A stretch of DNA of 64,000 bases, taken from the NCBI RefSeq assembly GCF_004210375.1, contig NC_134834.1:10153857-10217856 (forward strand), read 5' to 3'. The notes under the pieces were generated by a model. It was not told the origin of the DNA. It ran no database searches and saw only the letters and a program-made list of their open reading frames with translations. Positions 9,841 to 22,801 of the stretch are shown here, one piece after another. The DNA comes from Tachypleus tridentatus (taxonomy: Eukaryota; Arthropoda; Merostomata; Xiphosura; Limulidae). The translations under genes and the position numbers were made by a program. Each line of letters opens with the position of its first letter. The stretch's first letter is position 1.

Positions 9841-10488
9841 AGGTATACATTTCAGACAAACGATACACTATTTAATGTTCGTAGCGACTATTTAATGTTT
9901 GTAGCGTTGTGCGAATGTGGTATCTATGATGGTGACTTGCGTGTTGACCTGATAAAACAGTGACCCCATGACTGCTTCATCAGACAGTGACCCCATGTAA
10001 CACCTGAATAATAAATAATGGTACATTTCCACACAAACACTTATTCAAACTATGAAACGTCACAGAACTCTTTATAAAACGTGTGTAAGTTTCACTTATT
10101 TCGTAAAACATTTCACGAAGAACGGTGACAGAAATAGGATCTGTTGAAACGTGAAGTCCTTTGTAACGTCACTCGGATTACACGAAAAGAACTATAGTAA
10201 CACAAGACACATATAGTTTGTTTCAAATACTAAATTCATTTTAAACCTTCTACAAAAACCGCTGAAAGAACTGGTAGTGTAATGATATTATATATTTTTC
10301 CTGTTTCATATTATACACAATAACTTGAAAGTCGTACTGATAGCAAAGTAATTTTTTTCTGCTTATTACCTCGTCCAGGTGTCGCTTTAACACCTGGCAT
10401 ATGCTTTCTTTTATATGTTAAAATATCCAAAACATTCTGTCACTCACAGAAATCATGCATTTTACACATTTTATCATCTCCAGCCACA
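9841..10488. other. No gene seen
   Basis: Intergenic or intronic sequence before the 29-bp array. I find no exon with acceptable splice sites and no recognisable mobile element. Confidence 0.4.
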
Positions 10489-13400
10489 TACAAAACTATA
10501 ACATTATCACCACACTACAAGTACACAGAACGTTATCACCGCACTACAAGTACACAGGACATTATCACCACACTACAAGTACACAGAACATTATCACCAC
10601 CACACTACAAGTACACAGGACATGATTACCACACTACAAGCACACAGAACATTATCACCACACTACAAGTACACAGAACGTTACCACCACACTACAAGTA
10701 CACAGAACATTATCACAACACTACAAGTACACAGAACATTATCACCACCACACTACAAGTACACAGAACGTTATCACCACACTACAAGTACACAGAACGT
10801 TATCACCACACTACAAGTACACAGAACGTTATCACCACACTACAAGTACACAGAACATTATCACCACACTACAAGTACACAGAACGTTATCACCACACTA
10901 CAAGTACACAGAACGTTAACACCACACTACAAGTACACAGTACATTATCACCACACTACAAGTACACAGAACGTTATCACCACACTACAAGTACACAGAA
11001 CGTTATCACCGCACTACAAGTACACAGGACATTACCACCACACTACAAGCACACAGAACATTATCACCACCACACTACAAGCACACAGAACATTATCACC
11101 ACCACACTACAAGTACACAGGACATGATTACCACACTACAAGCACACAGAACATTATCACCACACTACAAGTACACAGAACATTATCACCACACTACAAG
11201 CACACAGAACATTATCACAACACTACAAGTACACAGAACATTATCACAACACTACAAGTGCACAGAACGTTATCACCACACTACAAGCACACAGAACGTT
11301 ATCACCACCACACTACAAGCACACAGAACGTTATCACCACCACACTACAAGTACACAGAACATTATCACCACACTACAAGAACACAGAACGTTATCACAA
11401 CACTACAAGAACACAGAACGTTATCACAACACTACAAGTACACAGAACGTTATCACAACACTACAAGAACACAGAACGTTATCACCACCACACTACAAGT
11501 ACACAGAACGTTATCACCACCACACTACAAGCACACAGAACATTATCACCACACTACAAGTACACAGAACGTTATCACCACCACACTACAAGCACACAGA
11601 ACATTTTCACCACCACACTACAAGCACACAGAACATTATCACCACACTACAAGTACACAGAACATTATCACCACACTACAAGTACACAGAACGTTATCAC
11701 CACCACACTACAAGTACACAGAACGTTATCACCACCACACTACAAGTACACAGAACGTTATCACCACCACACTACAAGTACACAGAACATTATCACCACC
11801 ACACTACAAGTACACAGAACATTATCACCACACTACAAGTACACAGAACATTATCACCACACTACAAGCACACAGAACATTATCACCACACTACAAGCAC
11901 ACAGAACATTATCACCACACTACAAGTACACAGAACATTATCACAACACTACAAGTACACAGAACATTATCACCACCACACTACAAGTACACAGAACATT
12001 ATCACCACACTACAAGTACACAGAACATTATCACCACACTACAAGTACACAGAACGTTATCACCACCACACTACAAGTACACAGAACGTTATCACCACCA
12101 CACACTGCAAGTACACAGAACGTTATCACCACCACACTACAAGTACACAGAACATTATCACCACCACACTACAAGTACACAGAACATTATCACCACACTA
12201 CAAGTACACAGAACATTATCACCACACTACAAGCACACAGAACATTATCACCACACTACAAGTACACAGAACGTTACCACCACACTACAAGTACACAGAA
12301 CATTATCACAACACTACAAGTACACAGAACATTATCACCACCACACTACAAGTACACAGAACATTATCACCACACTACAAGTACACAGAACATTATCACC
12401 ACACTACAAGTACACAGAACGTTATCACCACCACACTACAAGTACACAGAACGTTATCACCACCACACTACAAGCACACAGAACATTATCACCACACTAC
12501 AAGTACACAGAACGTTATCACCACCACACTACAAGCACACAGAACATTTTCACCACCACACTACAAGCACACAGAACATTATCACCACACTACAAGTACA
12601 CAGAACATTATCACCACACTACAAGTACACAGAACGTTATCACCACCACACTACAAGTACACAGAACGTTATCACCACCACACTACAAGTACACAGAACG
12701 TTATCACCACCACACTACAAGTACACAGAACATTATCACCACCACACTACAAGTACACAGAACATTATCACCACACTACAAGTACACAGAACATTATCAC
12801 CACACTACAAGCACACAGAACATTATCACCACACTACAAGCACACAGAACATTATCACCACACTACAAGTACACAGAACATTATCACAACACTACAAGTA
12901 CACAGAACATTATCACCACCACACTACAAGTACACAGAACATTATCACCACACTACAAGTACACAGAACATTATCACCACACTACAAGTACACAGAACGT
13001 TATCACCACCACACTACAAGGTACACAGAACGTTATCACCACCACACTACAAGTACACAGAACGTTATCACCACCACACTACAAGTACACAGAACATTAT
13101 CACCACCACACTACAAGTACACAGAACATTATCACCACACTACAAGTACACAGAACATTATCACCACACTACAAGCACACAGAACATTATCACCACACTA
13201 CAAGTACACAGAACGTTACCACCACACTACAAGTACACAGAACATTATCACAACACTACAAGTACACAGAACATTATCACCACCACACTACAAGTACACA
13301 GAACATTATCACCACACTACAAGTACACAGAACGTTATCACCACCACACTACAAGTACACAGAACGTTATCACCACCACACTACAAGTACACAGAACGTT

Positions 13401-15600
13401 ATCACCACCACACTACAAGTACACAGAACGTTATCACCACCACACTACAAGTACACAGAACATTATCACCACCACACTACAAGTACACAGAACATTATCA
13501 CCACACACTACAAGTACACAGAACATTATCACCACACTACAAGCACACAGAACATTATCACCACACTACAAGTACACAGAACGTTATCACCACACTACAA
13601 GCACACAGAACATTATCACCACACTACAAGCACACAGAACATTATCACTACCACACTACAAGCACACAGAACATTATCACCACACTACAAGTACACAGAA
13701 CATTATCACCACCACACTACAAGTACACAGAACGTTATCACCACACTACAAGTACACAGAACATTATCACCACCACACTACAAGCACACAGAACATTATC
13801 ACCACACTACAAGTACACAGAACATTATCACCACACTACAAGCACACAGAACATTATCACAACACTACAAGTACACAGAACGTTATCACAACACTACAAG
13901 TACACAGAACGTTATCACAACACTACAAGTACACAGAACGTTATCACCACCACACTACAAGTACACAGAACATTTTCACCACCACACTACAAGCACACAG
14001 AACATTATCACAACACTACAAGCACACAGAACATTATCACAACACTACAAGTACACAGAACGTTATCACCACCACACTACAAGCACACAGAACATTATCA
14101 CCACCACACTACAAGCACACAGAACGTTATCACCACACTACAAGCACACAGAACGTTATCACCACACTACAAGCACACAGGACATGATTACCACACTACA
14201 AGTACACAGGACATTATCACCACACTACAACTACACAGAACATTATCACCACACTACAAGCACACAGAACATTATCACCACACTACAAGCACACAGAACG
14301 TTATCACAACACTACAAGTACACAGAACATTATCACCACCACACTACAAGTACACAGAACGTTATCACCACACTACAAGTACACAGAACATTATCACCAC
14401 CACACTACAAGCACACAGAACATTATCACCACACTACAAGTACACAGAACATTATCACCACACTACAAGCACACAGAACATTATCACAACACTACAAGCA
14501 CACAGAACATTATCACAACACTACAAGTACACAGAACGTTATCACCACCACACTACAAGCACACAGAACATTATCACCACCACACTACAAGCACACAGAA
14601 CGTTATCACCACACTACAAGCACACAGAACGTTATCACCACACTACAAGCACACAGGACATGATTACCACACTACAAGTACACAGGACATTATCACCACA
14701 CTACAACTACACAGAACATTATCACCACACTACAAGCACACAGAACGTTATCACAACACTACAAGTACACAGAACGTTATCACCACCACACTACAAGCAC
14801 ACAGAACATTATCACCACACTACAAGCACACAGAACATTATCACAACACTACAAGTACACAGAACGTTATCACCACACTACAAGTACACAGAACATTATC
14901 ACCACCACACTACAAGCACACAGAACATTATCACCACACTACAAGCACACAGGACATGATTACCACACTACAAGCACACAGGACATGATTACCACACTAC
15001 AAGTACACAGGACATTATCACCACACTACAACTACACAGAACATTATCACCACACTACAAGTACACAGAACGTTATCACCACACTACAATACACAGAACG
15101 TTATCACAACACTACAAGTACACAGGACATTATCACCACACTACAAGTACACAGAACATTATCACCACACTACAAGCACACAGAACATTATCACCACACT
15201 ACAAGCACACAGAACATTATCACCACACTACAAGCACACAGAACATTATCACCACACTACAAGCACACAGAACATTATTACCACCACACTACAAGTACAC
15301 AGAACATTGTCACCACCACACTACAAGTACACAGAACATTATCACCACCACACTACAAGTACACAGAACATTATCACCACACTACAAGTACACAGAACGT
15401 TATCACCACACTACAAGTACACAGAACGTTATCACAACACTACAAGCACACAGAACGTTATCACCACACTACAAGTACACAGAACATTATCACCACACTA
15501 CAAGCACACAGAACATTATCACCACATTACAAGTACACAGGACATGATTACCACACTACAAGTACACAGGACATTATCACCACACTACAAGTACACACTA
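10489..15600. repeat. 29-bp minisatellite, about 170 copies, 5.1 kb
   Basis: The unit is CACTACAAGTACACAGAACA plus TTATCACCA (29 bp), with a common 32-bp variant containing an extra CCA, and point variants GCACACAG, GGACATGATTACC, AACGTT and ATCACAACA. The plus strand is strikingly poor in G. The unit has no stop in any plus-strand frame and 29 is not a multiple of 3, so long ORFs cycle through the three readings and give a 29-residue pseudo-repeat. They are not genes: no splice context, no upstream signals, and two overlapping frames are equally open. Confidence 0.97.
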
Positions 15601-15650
15601 AACTATAAAGATACTCGCTATATTACAGGAGTAATATGGTATATTTAAAT

Positions 15651-15757
15651 TTGCCCTCGCTAAAACAGCGGTAAGTCTATGACTTTACAACGTTAAAATC
15701 AGGAGTTCGAATCCCCCAGTAGGCTCAGCAGATGTGGCTTTGCTATAAGAAAACACA
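15651..15757 (+). mobile_element. Short tRNA-like SINE, family B
   Basis: GCCCTCGCTAAAACAGCGGT, then AAAATCAGGAGTTCGAATCC, then GGCTCAGCAGATGTGGCTTT and GCTATAAGAAAACAC. Same plan as the copy at 7744-7861, opposite strand. Confidence 0.75.
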
Positions 15758-16015
15758 TATTGTTACCTCCAAGCACTACCGTACATGTAATGTTCAGTTT
15801 ACGACTTACGTCAGTATAGGTTTACATCATTTTTCCTAACAACGTCTTGTGACCAATGAAAATCCATTAATTAAACGGCTGCGACAGTGGAACTTTCTAG
15901 GAGATTGTTTTATAAGATAAATGATTACGAAACATGTTGCTGTCTAAACGTACAGCTTACCAAACTGCCGAAAAAAAAAACTGTTTATAAAGATTGTTAT
16001 CGAGTCATGTTTTGT

Positions 16016-16078
16016 GTCCACCAAGAGGAATCGAACCCCTTATTTTAGCGTTGTAAATCCGAAGACTTACCGCTGAGA
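16016..16078 (-). mobile_element. SINE family B fragment
   Basis: AGAGGAATCGAACCCCTTAT followed by TTTAGCGTTGTAAATCCG and ACTTACCGCTG is the head of SINE B on the minus strand; the tail is missing. Confidence 0.65.
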
Positions 16079-16365
16079 GACTATAAAGATAAAACAAAAA
16101 ATCACTGGCGCGTGATCAGCTTTTCCAAGTTTTTATTTTTGCCTCATAGCAGGTCGACCGCTTCCTATAAATTCTTAAAAGACTTAGGAATTCCCACACT
16201 TTTCCTATAATCAGGTATAATTATTTGTTTTCCTATTTCTTAAAAAAACGAGTTCGTTATTCCATAGTGACCTGTGCAGCCCATTTAAACTGAGTACGTT
16301 TTTGACATCAACGAACAACATAATACACAAAAACTAGAAATTATGACCAAATAAAAATTTTGGGC

Positions 16366-16480
16366 AGTTCGCAACCCTATAGCACTACTGCGGTACGTCT
16401 TCGCTAGAAACCGATTTTCGACACCCGTGGTGGGCAGAGCACACACAACCCAGAGTGTAGGTTCGTGCTTAACTTGAAAC
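16366..16480 (+). mobile_element. SINE family C (tRNA-like), diverged
   Basis: CTGCGGTACGTCTTCGCTAG, AAACCGATTTTCGACACCCG, TGGTGGGCAGAGCACACACA and an AACCCAGAGTGTAGG tail. Other C copies are near 17067, 19702, 23846, 29292 and 30069. It resembles SINE B in its first half but differs after the B-box-like motif. Confidence 0.65.
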
Positions 16481-16614
16481 AAATACACAAATCACTGATG
16501 TATAAAAACCTATTAAGGTCACTTTAAATTGAGGCCCCTTTCTGATGTCTAATGACTTGAAATTACACAACACAATAAGTTGTGTTGCAGTTTCACAACC
16601 GAAAAGGTTTTTTT

Positions 16615-16843
16615 CTTCTGTTTTTGAATTTCGCACAAAGCTACTCGAGGGCTATCTGCGCTAGCCGTCCCTAATTTAGCAGTGTAAGACTAGAGGGAAA
16701 GCAGCTAGTCATCACCACCCACCGCCAACTCTTGGGCTCCTCTTTACCACGGAATAGTGGAATTGACTGTAACATTATAACGCCCCCACGGCTGAAAGGG
16801 CGAGCATGTTTGGTGAGACGGGGATTCGAACCCGCGACCTTGA
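16615..16843 (-). mobile_element. SINE family A, head truncated
   Basis: Tail and body are intact on the minus strand, ending at GGGGATTCGAACCCGCGACC. The outer half of the tRNA head is absent. Confidence 0.9.
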
Positions 16844-17066
16844 AAACATATTTTACAACCTCTGTTGGAAAGGAACCTGTAACGATTTTTTAACTTTAAT
16901 ATTCAGAAACTATTTAATAAAGATACTCCCGTTATCCAACTTCCCTGTAATAATCCAAAACAACTGAAACATATCCACGGTACAGATCATTTCACCAGTC
17001 CTAGCATAATACTAAAATATATCAACTACGTTGGATTGTATATCCAAAGAAAAACACCAATATAAG

Positions 17067-17197
17067 CCTCCCAGTGGCTCTACAACAATACTTATAATGC
17101 TAAAAACCTAGTTTCGATACCTGTGGTTGGCACAGCACGGACAGCCCATTGGGTAGCTATGCGTTTAACAACGGTCGTAAACAAACACATTAATAAA
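17067..17197 (+). mobile_element. SINE family C (tRNA-like)
   Basis: CCTCCCAGTGGCTCTACAAC, TAATGCTAAAAACCTAGTTT, CGATACCTGTGGTTGGCACA and GACAGCCCATTGGGTAGC match the other C copies. Confidence 0.65.
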
Positions 17198-17366
17198 ACT
17201 ATCAGTGTTCAAAATCAGATCACATTCACAGAACAAGAATAGGATACCGAGTACAACGATTCTTTAGTCATTCCAAAGCTGTTTTTATTCGTATACATGT
17301 GGACCCACATGGCTCGAATTAAATATCTTAGGTTGGGAGTCGAAATTTAATATATTTTGTTTCCAG

Positions 17367-17483
17367 GTCTATTCTCAGAAGATCTGTGATAAAAATCGTC
17401 CTCTCCCCAAACTTTCAAAAACAGTGCAACAGCTGGGGGGACTAAGCAGGGTTCGACATAACTACCTCGGTAATTTCAACTCA
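17367..17483 (+). CDS. Orphan exon-like ORF, 39 codons, unknown gene
   Basis: The stretch has a strong acceptor (TATATTTTGTTTCCAG) and a strong donor (AACTCA|GTAAGT). It is 117 bp, so both ends are in phase 0, and only one frame is open. That frame reads VYSQKICDKNRPLPKLSK then TVQQLGGLSRVRHNYLGNFN and a last Ser. It is basic, with no signal peptide or membrane segment. I do not recognise it and found no partner exons on the plus strand nearby. It could be an exon of an unseen gene, a relic, or chance. Confidence 0.33.
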
Positions 17484-18258
17484 GTAAGTTTACGTTAAAT
17501 GCTTGTGTATTAAATGCTCTTTTTAAATTCCATAACAATGAAATAGACGAACTTCCTTTATGTTGTTGATTATTACCACTAATAGCAATCATATAAATTA
17601 CGCATGTGGCTACACGCGCAGATACAGTTGTTTCGAACAACGCAGTCAGCGCTTTCGGCTGAAACTGACGACACGTGCAAAGGTGTGGTACCGAAACTGA
17701 AACCTACACGTGGGAAATAACGTAACTTCTCGGAACAGAAATTAATGTGTTTAATAACATATTAAAAATACTAAAAGTAACTGCTTACTTCTTTTATCCA
17801 ATATTTTATAAGTTTATCCGGAACTTATAGTTTTAAATGGTGAACAGTTATAAACCAATGTTAAGTTTAAACTGAAGCTGTGTCAATGTACATCAGAACA
17901 GAAATGGCGTATTTAATAAAACAATTTGTTTACAGCCCTTTCTAAAGCTGTGTAATTCATACGATTCGCCTCACTCAGAGTTAGAAATTAGAAACTAAGT
18001 TAAATCAACATATTTTGTGAAAAGATCACTGACATCTTAAGCCTTTTTTTTAAATATGTGCTTTTTTGTCTGTTAAAATTCATCGGTTTTTTTATGTATG
18101 TGACACTTGATAATCTAAACAGTTTACATCTGTAATATTAAGATAATCTTTCTTTTTTCAATCAGAGCACTTGAGATATTTTATGTGAAGTTGTTGCACG
18201 TAGCAAAAGACGTGTAATTTAAAGTGCTACTAATACGTAGTAATTCAGTTATGTAGTT
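17484..18258. other. No gene seen
   Basis: No further exon with convincing splice sites and no mobile element could be recognised here. Confidence 0.35.
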
Positions 18259-18533
18259 TGATTTGTTTTTAATTTCGCGCAAAGCTACACGTGAGCTATC
18301 TGCGCTAGCCGACCATAATTTAGAAGTGTGAGATTAAAGGGAAGGCAGCTAGTCATCACCACCCACCGCCAACTCTTGGGCTTCTCTTTTACCACCGAAT
18401 AGCGAAATTGACCGTCACATTATAACACCCCCCACGGCTGGGATGGCGAGCACATTTGGTGCACCGGGATTCGAACCCGCGAACTTCAGATAATGAGTCG
18501 AGCGCCTTAACCCACCTGGCCATGCTGGGCCTA
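18259..18533 (-). mobile_element. tRNA-derived SINE, family A
   Basis: Minus-strand copy: tail TTTTAATTTCGCGCAAAGCT, body, then head with GATTCGAACCCGCGAACTTC and CCACCTGGCCATGCTGGGCC. Confidence 0.92.
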
Positions 18534-18648
18534 AGACTATAGGGAAGGCAGCTAGTCAACACCATCCTCTGTTAGCTGTTGGGCTATTCTTTCTCCAACA
18601 AATAGTGGGATTGACAGTAGCGCTTTTACGTCCCCAGGGCTAAGTCAA
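18534..18648 (-). mobile_element. SINE family A fragment, adjacent to a full copy
   Basis: AGACTATAGGGAAGGCAGCT, GGGCTATTCTTTCTCCAACA and AATAGTGGGATTGACAGT form a diverged SINE A body right after the head of the preceding copy. This may be a tandem pair, or an older copy interrupted by the newer one. Confidence 0.7.
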
Positions 18649-19700
18649 AAACAGAAAAGTAATGTGCTCCGAGTGTTAAACACTTTTCATAACGAACTCA
18701 CCATTGCTAACGAACAATGTTAATAACAGAAATTACTATTTGGAGTTATCAGGAATTACGTTTCATGTAATAAGAAAAGCCCACAGTGATAGTATTTCAT
18801 TACCTGTAATGTCTGAAGTACAGCACAATAACAGGAAGTATTTGTAATTTCCTTCAGAACGTACAGAGTTAAAATGTTAATTTTTGGATGGTCCCCTGTG
18901 TAATATTTCACTGTTTGTGTACCATGTGCATAGGCATAGACACACGACCTTCATTCGACTTTGTGTAGATATTATGGAACTGAATAAAATAATTTCTTGG
19001 AATCAGACACACAGACTAATAAGCAGCTATAACGTACTTGCAGTGAAATTAGAAAACAACTCGTCTTATTCGACGTTAATTAGGCACTCAAACCGCACAC
19101 ATTAGGAAGTTCCTTATTTTCACTTAACTCTATGATTAGTAATTTTACAGTGGTTAACTATACCCTACATTGGATATATCTGGCTTTATTTATCACAAGG
19201 AGATATATATTTAGAAATATCAACACTACCTCCTTGGGAGATAACCAACACAGATACTAGCCAGTTCTCCTGCGCTGGACCCCTGCTGAGGATCAAGCTA
19301 ACCCCTTTCTCAGGGTCTGTTCAGCGCAGATCCTACAACAACAAATACAAAACCTCTCTGTAGTCTCGGTAGGAAAGAGTCTATGTTGAATTAATTCATA
19401 ATGAAGATGGACTGATTTTCGTTCATCCCCGAGATAACTCTACCTTATGTGCGTTCAGAAGTCCATATTTCACAGTTTAAATTAGTCGTGTCCCACTGGA
19501 CAGAAGTTAAGGATTCATTGCAAACACGTTTATCTCTATCACTTTAGTTCCCACTTCACGCGAGCGGAAAGTTTCGTAGTATTTCCCTTCACGTGGTCCG
19601 ACAACAGATATTTTTGCGTGTGAAATTCTAAATGGTTGTGTGGTATATTTATGAGAATAACGGAATGTTAAAAGGACCAGTCAAAACGTTCTCACATGAT
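18649..19700. other. No gene seen
   Basis: The ORF at 18884-19105 shows no family resemblance. Around 19265-19330 a pair of CCCCTGCTGAGGATC and CCCCTTTCTCAGGGTC blocks may be part of an unidentified repeat. Confidence 0.35.
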
Positions 19701-19701
19701 T

Positions 19702-19829
19702 GTTTCTTTGTTTGTAATTAAATATAAAGCTGTACAATGGGCCATCTATGCTCTGCCCATCACGAGTATCGAAGCCCGGTTTCTGCTGTAGTACGTCCGC
19801 AAACATACCGCTGTGCCACTTTAGGGGGC
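19702..19829 (-). mobile_element. SINE family C (tRNA-like)
   Basis: Minus-strand copy: AATGGGCCATCTATGCTCTG, CCCATCACGAGTATCGAAGC, CCGGTTTCTGCTGTAGTACG and CATACCGCTGTGCCACTTTA. Confidence 0.65.
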
Positions 19830-19956
19830 AAAAGTGCGATTGACCGTCACAATAAAAATGGGCCTACGGCTGAAAGGGCAAACATTTTCGGTGACGAGAT
19901 TCGAGCCCGTGATTGGAAGGTTCAGAGTCGAACGCCAGAGCCATCTAGCCGTGAAA
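19830..19956 (-). mobile_element. SINE family A fragment
   Basis: GTGCGATTGACCGTCACAAT, GGGCCTACGGCTGAAAGGGC and GATTCGAGCCCGTGATTGG represent the head-proximal half of SINE A on the minus strand, fused to a family C copy. Confidence 0.7.
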
Positions 19957-20102
19957 ATAGTTATGATACACAACCTCTATCAACACTGATATATTCAGAC
20001 ACGAAGAGATTGTAATCATAAACCTTTTGTTTAATTTTATGTTTTACCGATCAGGAAAACACAACGTTTCATTATGAGAATTTTATTACTTTGATAATAT
20101 AC

Positions 20103-20320
20103 AAAACCTAATGTAACCGAATGTGGATTATTCCAACAACAACAAAAAACCTACTATAACCGAACGTGGATTGTTCCAGGAAAAATAAAACCTGATGTAA
20201 CCGAATGTGGATTATTCCAACAACAACAAAAAACCTACTATAACCGAACGTGGATTGTTCCAGGAAAAATAAAACCTGATGTAACCGAATGTGGATTGAA
20301 CCAATAAAAAAACAAAACCT
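20103..20320. repeat. About 60-bp tandem repeat organised as 119-bp pairs
   Basis: Units alternate between an AATGTGGATTATTCCAACAA form and an AACGTGGATTGTTCCAGGAA form, giving a two-unit higher-order repeat of about 119 bp that occurs nearly twice. Confidence 0.85.
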
Positions 20321-20387
20321 AAAGATCAATGACTATGGTTGCAGTGGCTAACTGGACTCACGTGGCCGTGGATCAAAATACAAGGAT

Positions 20388-20429
20388 CTTTAACCACTAT
20401 TGTGGACGCCTCCACAATAGTGGTTAAAG
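20388..20429. other. Perfect 19-bp inverted repeat with a 4-bp loop
   Basis: The left arm TTTAACCACTATTGTGGA (20389-20406) is the exact reverse complement of the right arm TCCACAATAGTGGTTAAA (20411-20428). The loop is CGCC, and an extra C-G pair extends the stem. It could fold as DNA cruciform or RNA hairpin. It may also be a tiny palindromic mobile element; no function is assigned. Confidence 0.9.
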
Positions 20430-21029
20430 GAGACAGAAACCCTGAAATTCCCCGATCCATCGAATGGCAGTCAGAATATATTTTGTACTATAGCTTCAAC
20501 GAGTTGTTGCATCACTTTCGTGTGTGATTCGCGCCAGTTTTCAAATAATTTAAAGCAAGCGATGAGGAAGTAGTTTCGCCGAAAGGGGAAAAGGTCACAG
20601 AGGACTTGACCTCCAGGGTATGAACTTTTCTTACCCAAACACCGACAGACATTCGCCGAAATATCTGTGAATAGAAAAGTGTACACATCTATTTTATCTG
20701 TGATAAAAGCCATGACTGGTGGTACCAACTTTCGGTGTTTATGGACACCAAGTCCTCACGACAATTTTGGGTGGGAAAAAGAGATAACTGATGAAAAAGG
20801 AAAATGTGGTAATCAAATATAAGTATATTAATGGTAGTCTTATTTCAGTTTCCATAGTTATTCCACAACCAGCAAACTGGTCGTGATGTTATGTTTGTGA
20901 TAAATCTTAGCATATAACTGATTTTGATTTGTAGTCTATATAATGTTCAGATGTGTTCCAATTGTTGCAAACCTGCTTATTACCAGACATTAATGAGATA
21001 ATGTGCACTATACTTTAAAGGGCTGCATT

Positions 21030-21806
21030 TAGGATACATGAACTGTATTTTATGATACCGTGTTTAGGTATACATGAACTGTTTATGATACCGTGTTTAG
21101 GTACACATGAACTGTATTTTATGATACCGTGTTTAGGTACACATGAACTGTATTTTATGATACCGTGTTTAGGTACACATGAACTGTATTTTATGATACC
21201 GTGTTTAGGTACAACATGAACTGCATATTATGATACCGTGTTTAGGTATACATGAACTGCATATTATGATACCGTGTTTAGGTATACATGAACTGCATAT
21301 TATGATACCGTGTTTAGGGATACATGAACTATATTTTATGATACCGTGTTTAGGTATACATGAACTGTATTTTATGATACCGTGTTTAGGAAAACATGAA
21401 CTGTATTTTATGATACCGTGTTTAGGGAAACATGAACTGTATTTTATGATACCGTGTTTAGGTATACATGAACTGTATTTTATGATACCGTGTTTAGGTA
21501 TACATGAACTGTATTTTATGATACCGTGTTTAGGTATACATGAACTGTATTTTATGATACCGTGTTTAGGTATACATGAACTGTATTTTATGATACCGTG
21601 TTAGGTATACATGAACTGCATATTATGATACCGTGTTTAGGTATACATGAACTGTATTTTATGATACTGTGTTAGGTATACATGAACTGCATATTATGAT
21701 ACCGTGTTTAGGTATACATGAACTGTATTTTATGATACTGTGTTAGGTATACATGAACTGCATATTATGATACCGTGTTTAGGTATACATGAACTATATT
21801 TTAAAG
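21030..21806. repeat. 36-bp minisatellite, about 21 copies
   Basis: The unit is GTATACATGAACTGTATTTT plus ATGATACCGTGTTTAG. Because 36 is a multiple of 3 it makes a spurious ORF with the 12-residue repeat MIPCLGIHELYF at 21230-21604. Single-base losses (GTGTTAGG) break it towards the right end. Confidence 0.95.
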
Positions 21807-22801
21807 GACTGTGTGTGTAAAATGAATGTTATTAATTTTGTACCAGTGTGTAAATAATCCATGTTTATGGTAATTATAAAATTCACCGTCCCATGTTGTT
21901 GTCTTCTTTCTTCCGACATATTAACAAGACAGAATGGATATTTTAATTAGTTTCGGTTTCATGAGCAAGATTTAAATGTATGTAAACACTATAATATAAA
22001 GATAATCCATAACCAACGAAAAGAAATTATTCTCTAGTTCTCCATAACATGAGAACATACGTCCAGAAACGGTTGCAGGCTTCTGATAGCAATATATTCC
22101 TCAATCAGTGGTAATATAGTCTAATAAACGTTAGATAAAATGATTATAACAACACGTGCCCAGGTAGCATAGACGCCAGACTGAAGATAAATATTTGAAA
22201 ACGTAGTAGTGGTTTTAACATCAAACAATTACAGGTTATGTCTGCTATCATTGTTGAAAAATATGTCATATCTTCATGGATATGTCTTACAAAGATCGAC
22301 TTGGACATGTTCTTTTGTCTCGGAAGCATATTAAAGGTTGTGTGCAAGATCTATTTGATCAAACGCACCCATTACAGCTGGAATTCAATGAAGGTTTTAG
22401 GTCCCTGGAGTCTCGTGGGTTCTGGATTAAGTTGTATCCATTCTTCTGTTAGGAATGTCCCTAATTATGATCCACTTTTATTGGAATAGACTATAAAGGC
22501 GCCGCTCCCCCTGCTTCCTGTATGCGACTGACAATAGCCCTGATTCACCTTGGTGTACTCACGTGCGTTACATTCTCTCTGTAAACTGTAACCATAATAG
22601 GACAGACTTGGACATATGTAACAGACATATCTTTACTCAAGTGAAAAGTGAAGTAGAATACACCCACAGCTGAATGTGCACAGCACTGTTCAGCTCGAAC
22701 TTTGAACTTTACAATACAGAGTGTGTATTAAGTCTTGCCTCATCCTGTCTTACTGCAAAGTTCAGTTAATATAACACTTTTTAAAAAAAAATTGAGTAAC
22801 A
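21807..22801. other. No gene assigned
   Basis: A minus-strand frame around 22457-22570 reads RECNAREYTKVNQGYCQSHT after a CAG acceptor and runs to a stop about 17 codons later. I could not link it to anything, so it is not called as a gene. Confidence 0.3.

Noticed and set aside
10489..15600. CRISPR-like repeat array
   Set aside because: Units are directly joined with no unique spacers, and the genome is animal.
10622..15648. ORFs of 1,445, 1,179, 207 and 113 codons in the 29-bp array
   Set aside because: They follow from a stop-free repeat unit, overlap each other in different frames, and have no gene context.
20471..20728. Minus-strand 85-codon ORF
   Set aside because: No family resemblance. 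An inner CTATTCACAG acceptor and GTAAGA donor would leave only a 29-bp exon.
21230..21604. 124-codon ORF with a 12-residue repeat
   Set aside because: Product of the 36-bp tandem unit; broken by single-base losses in adjacent units.
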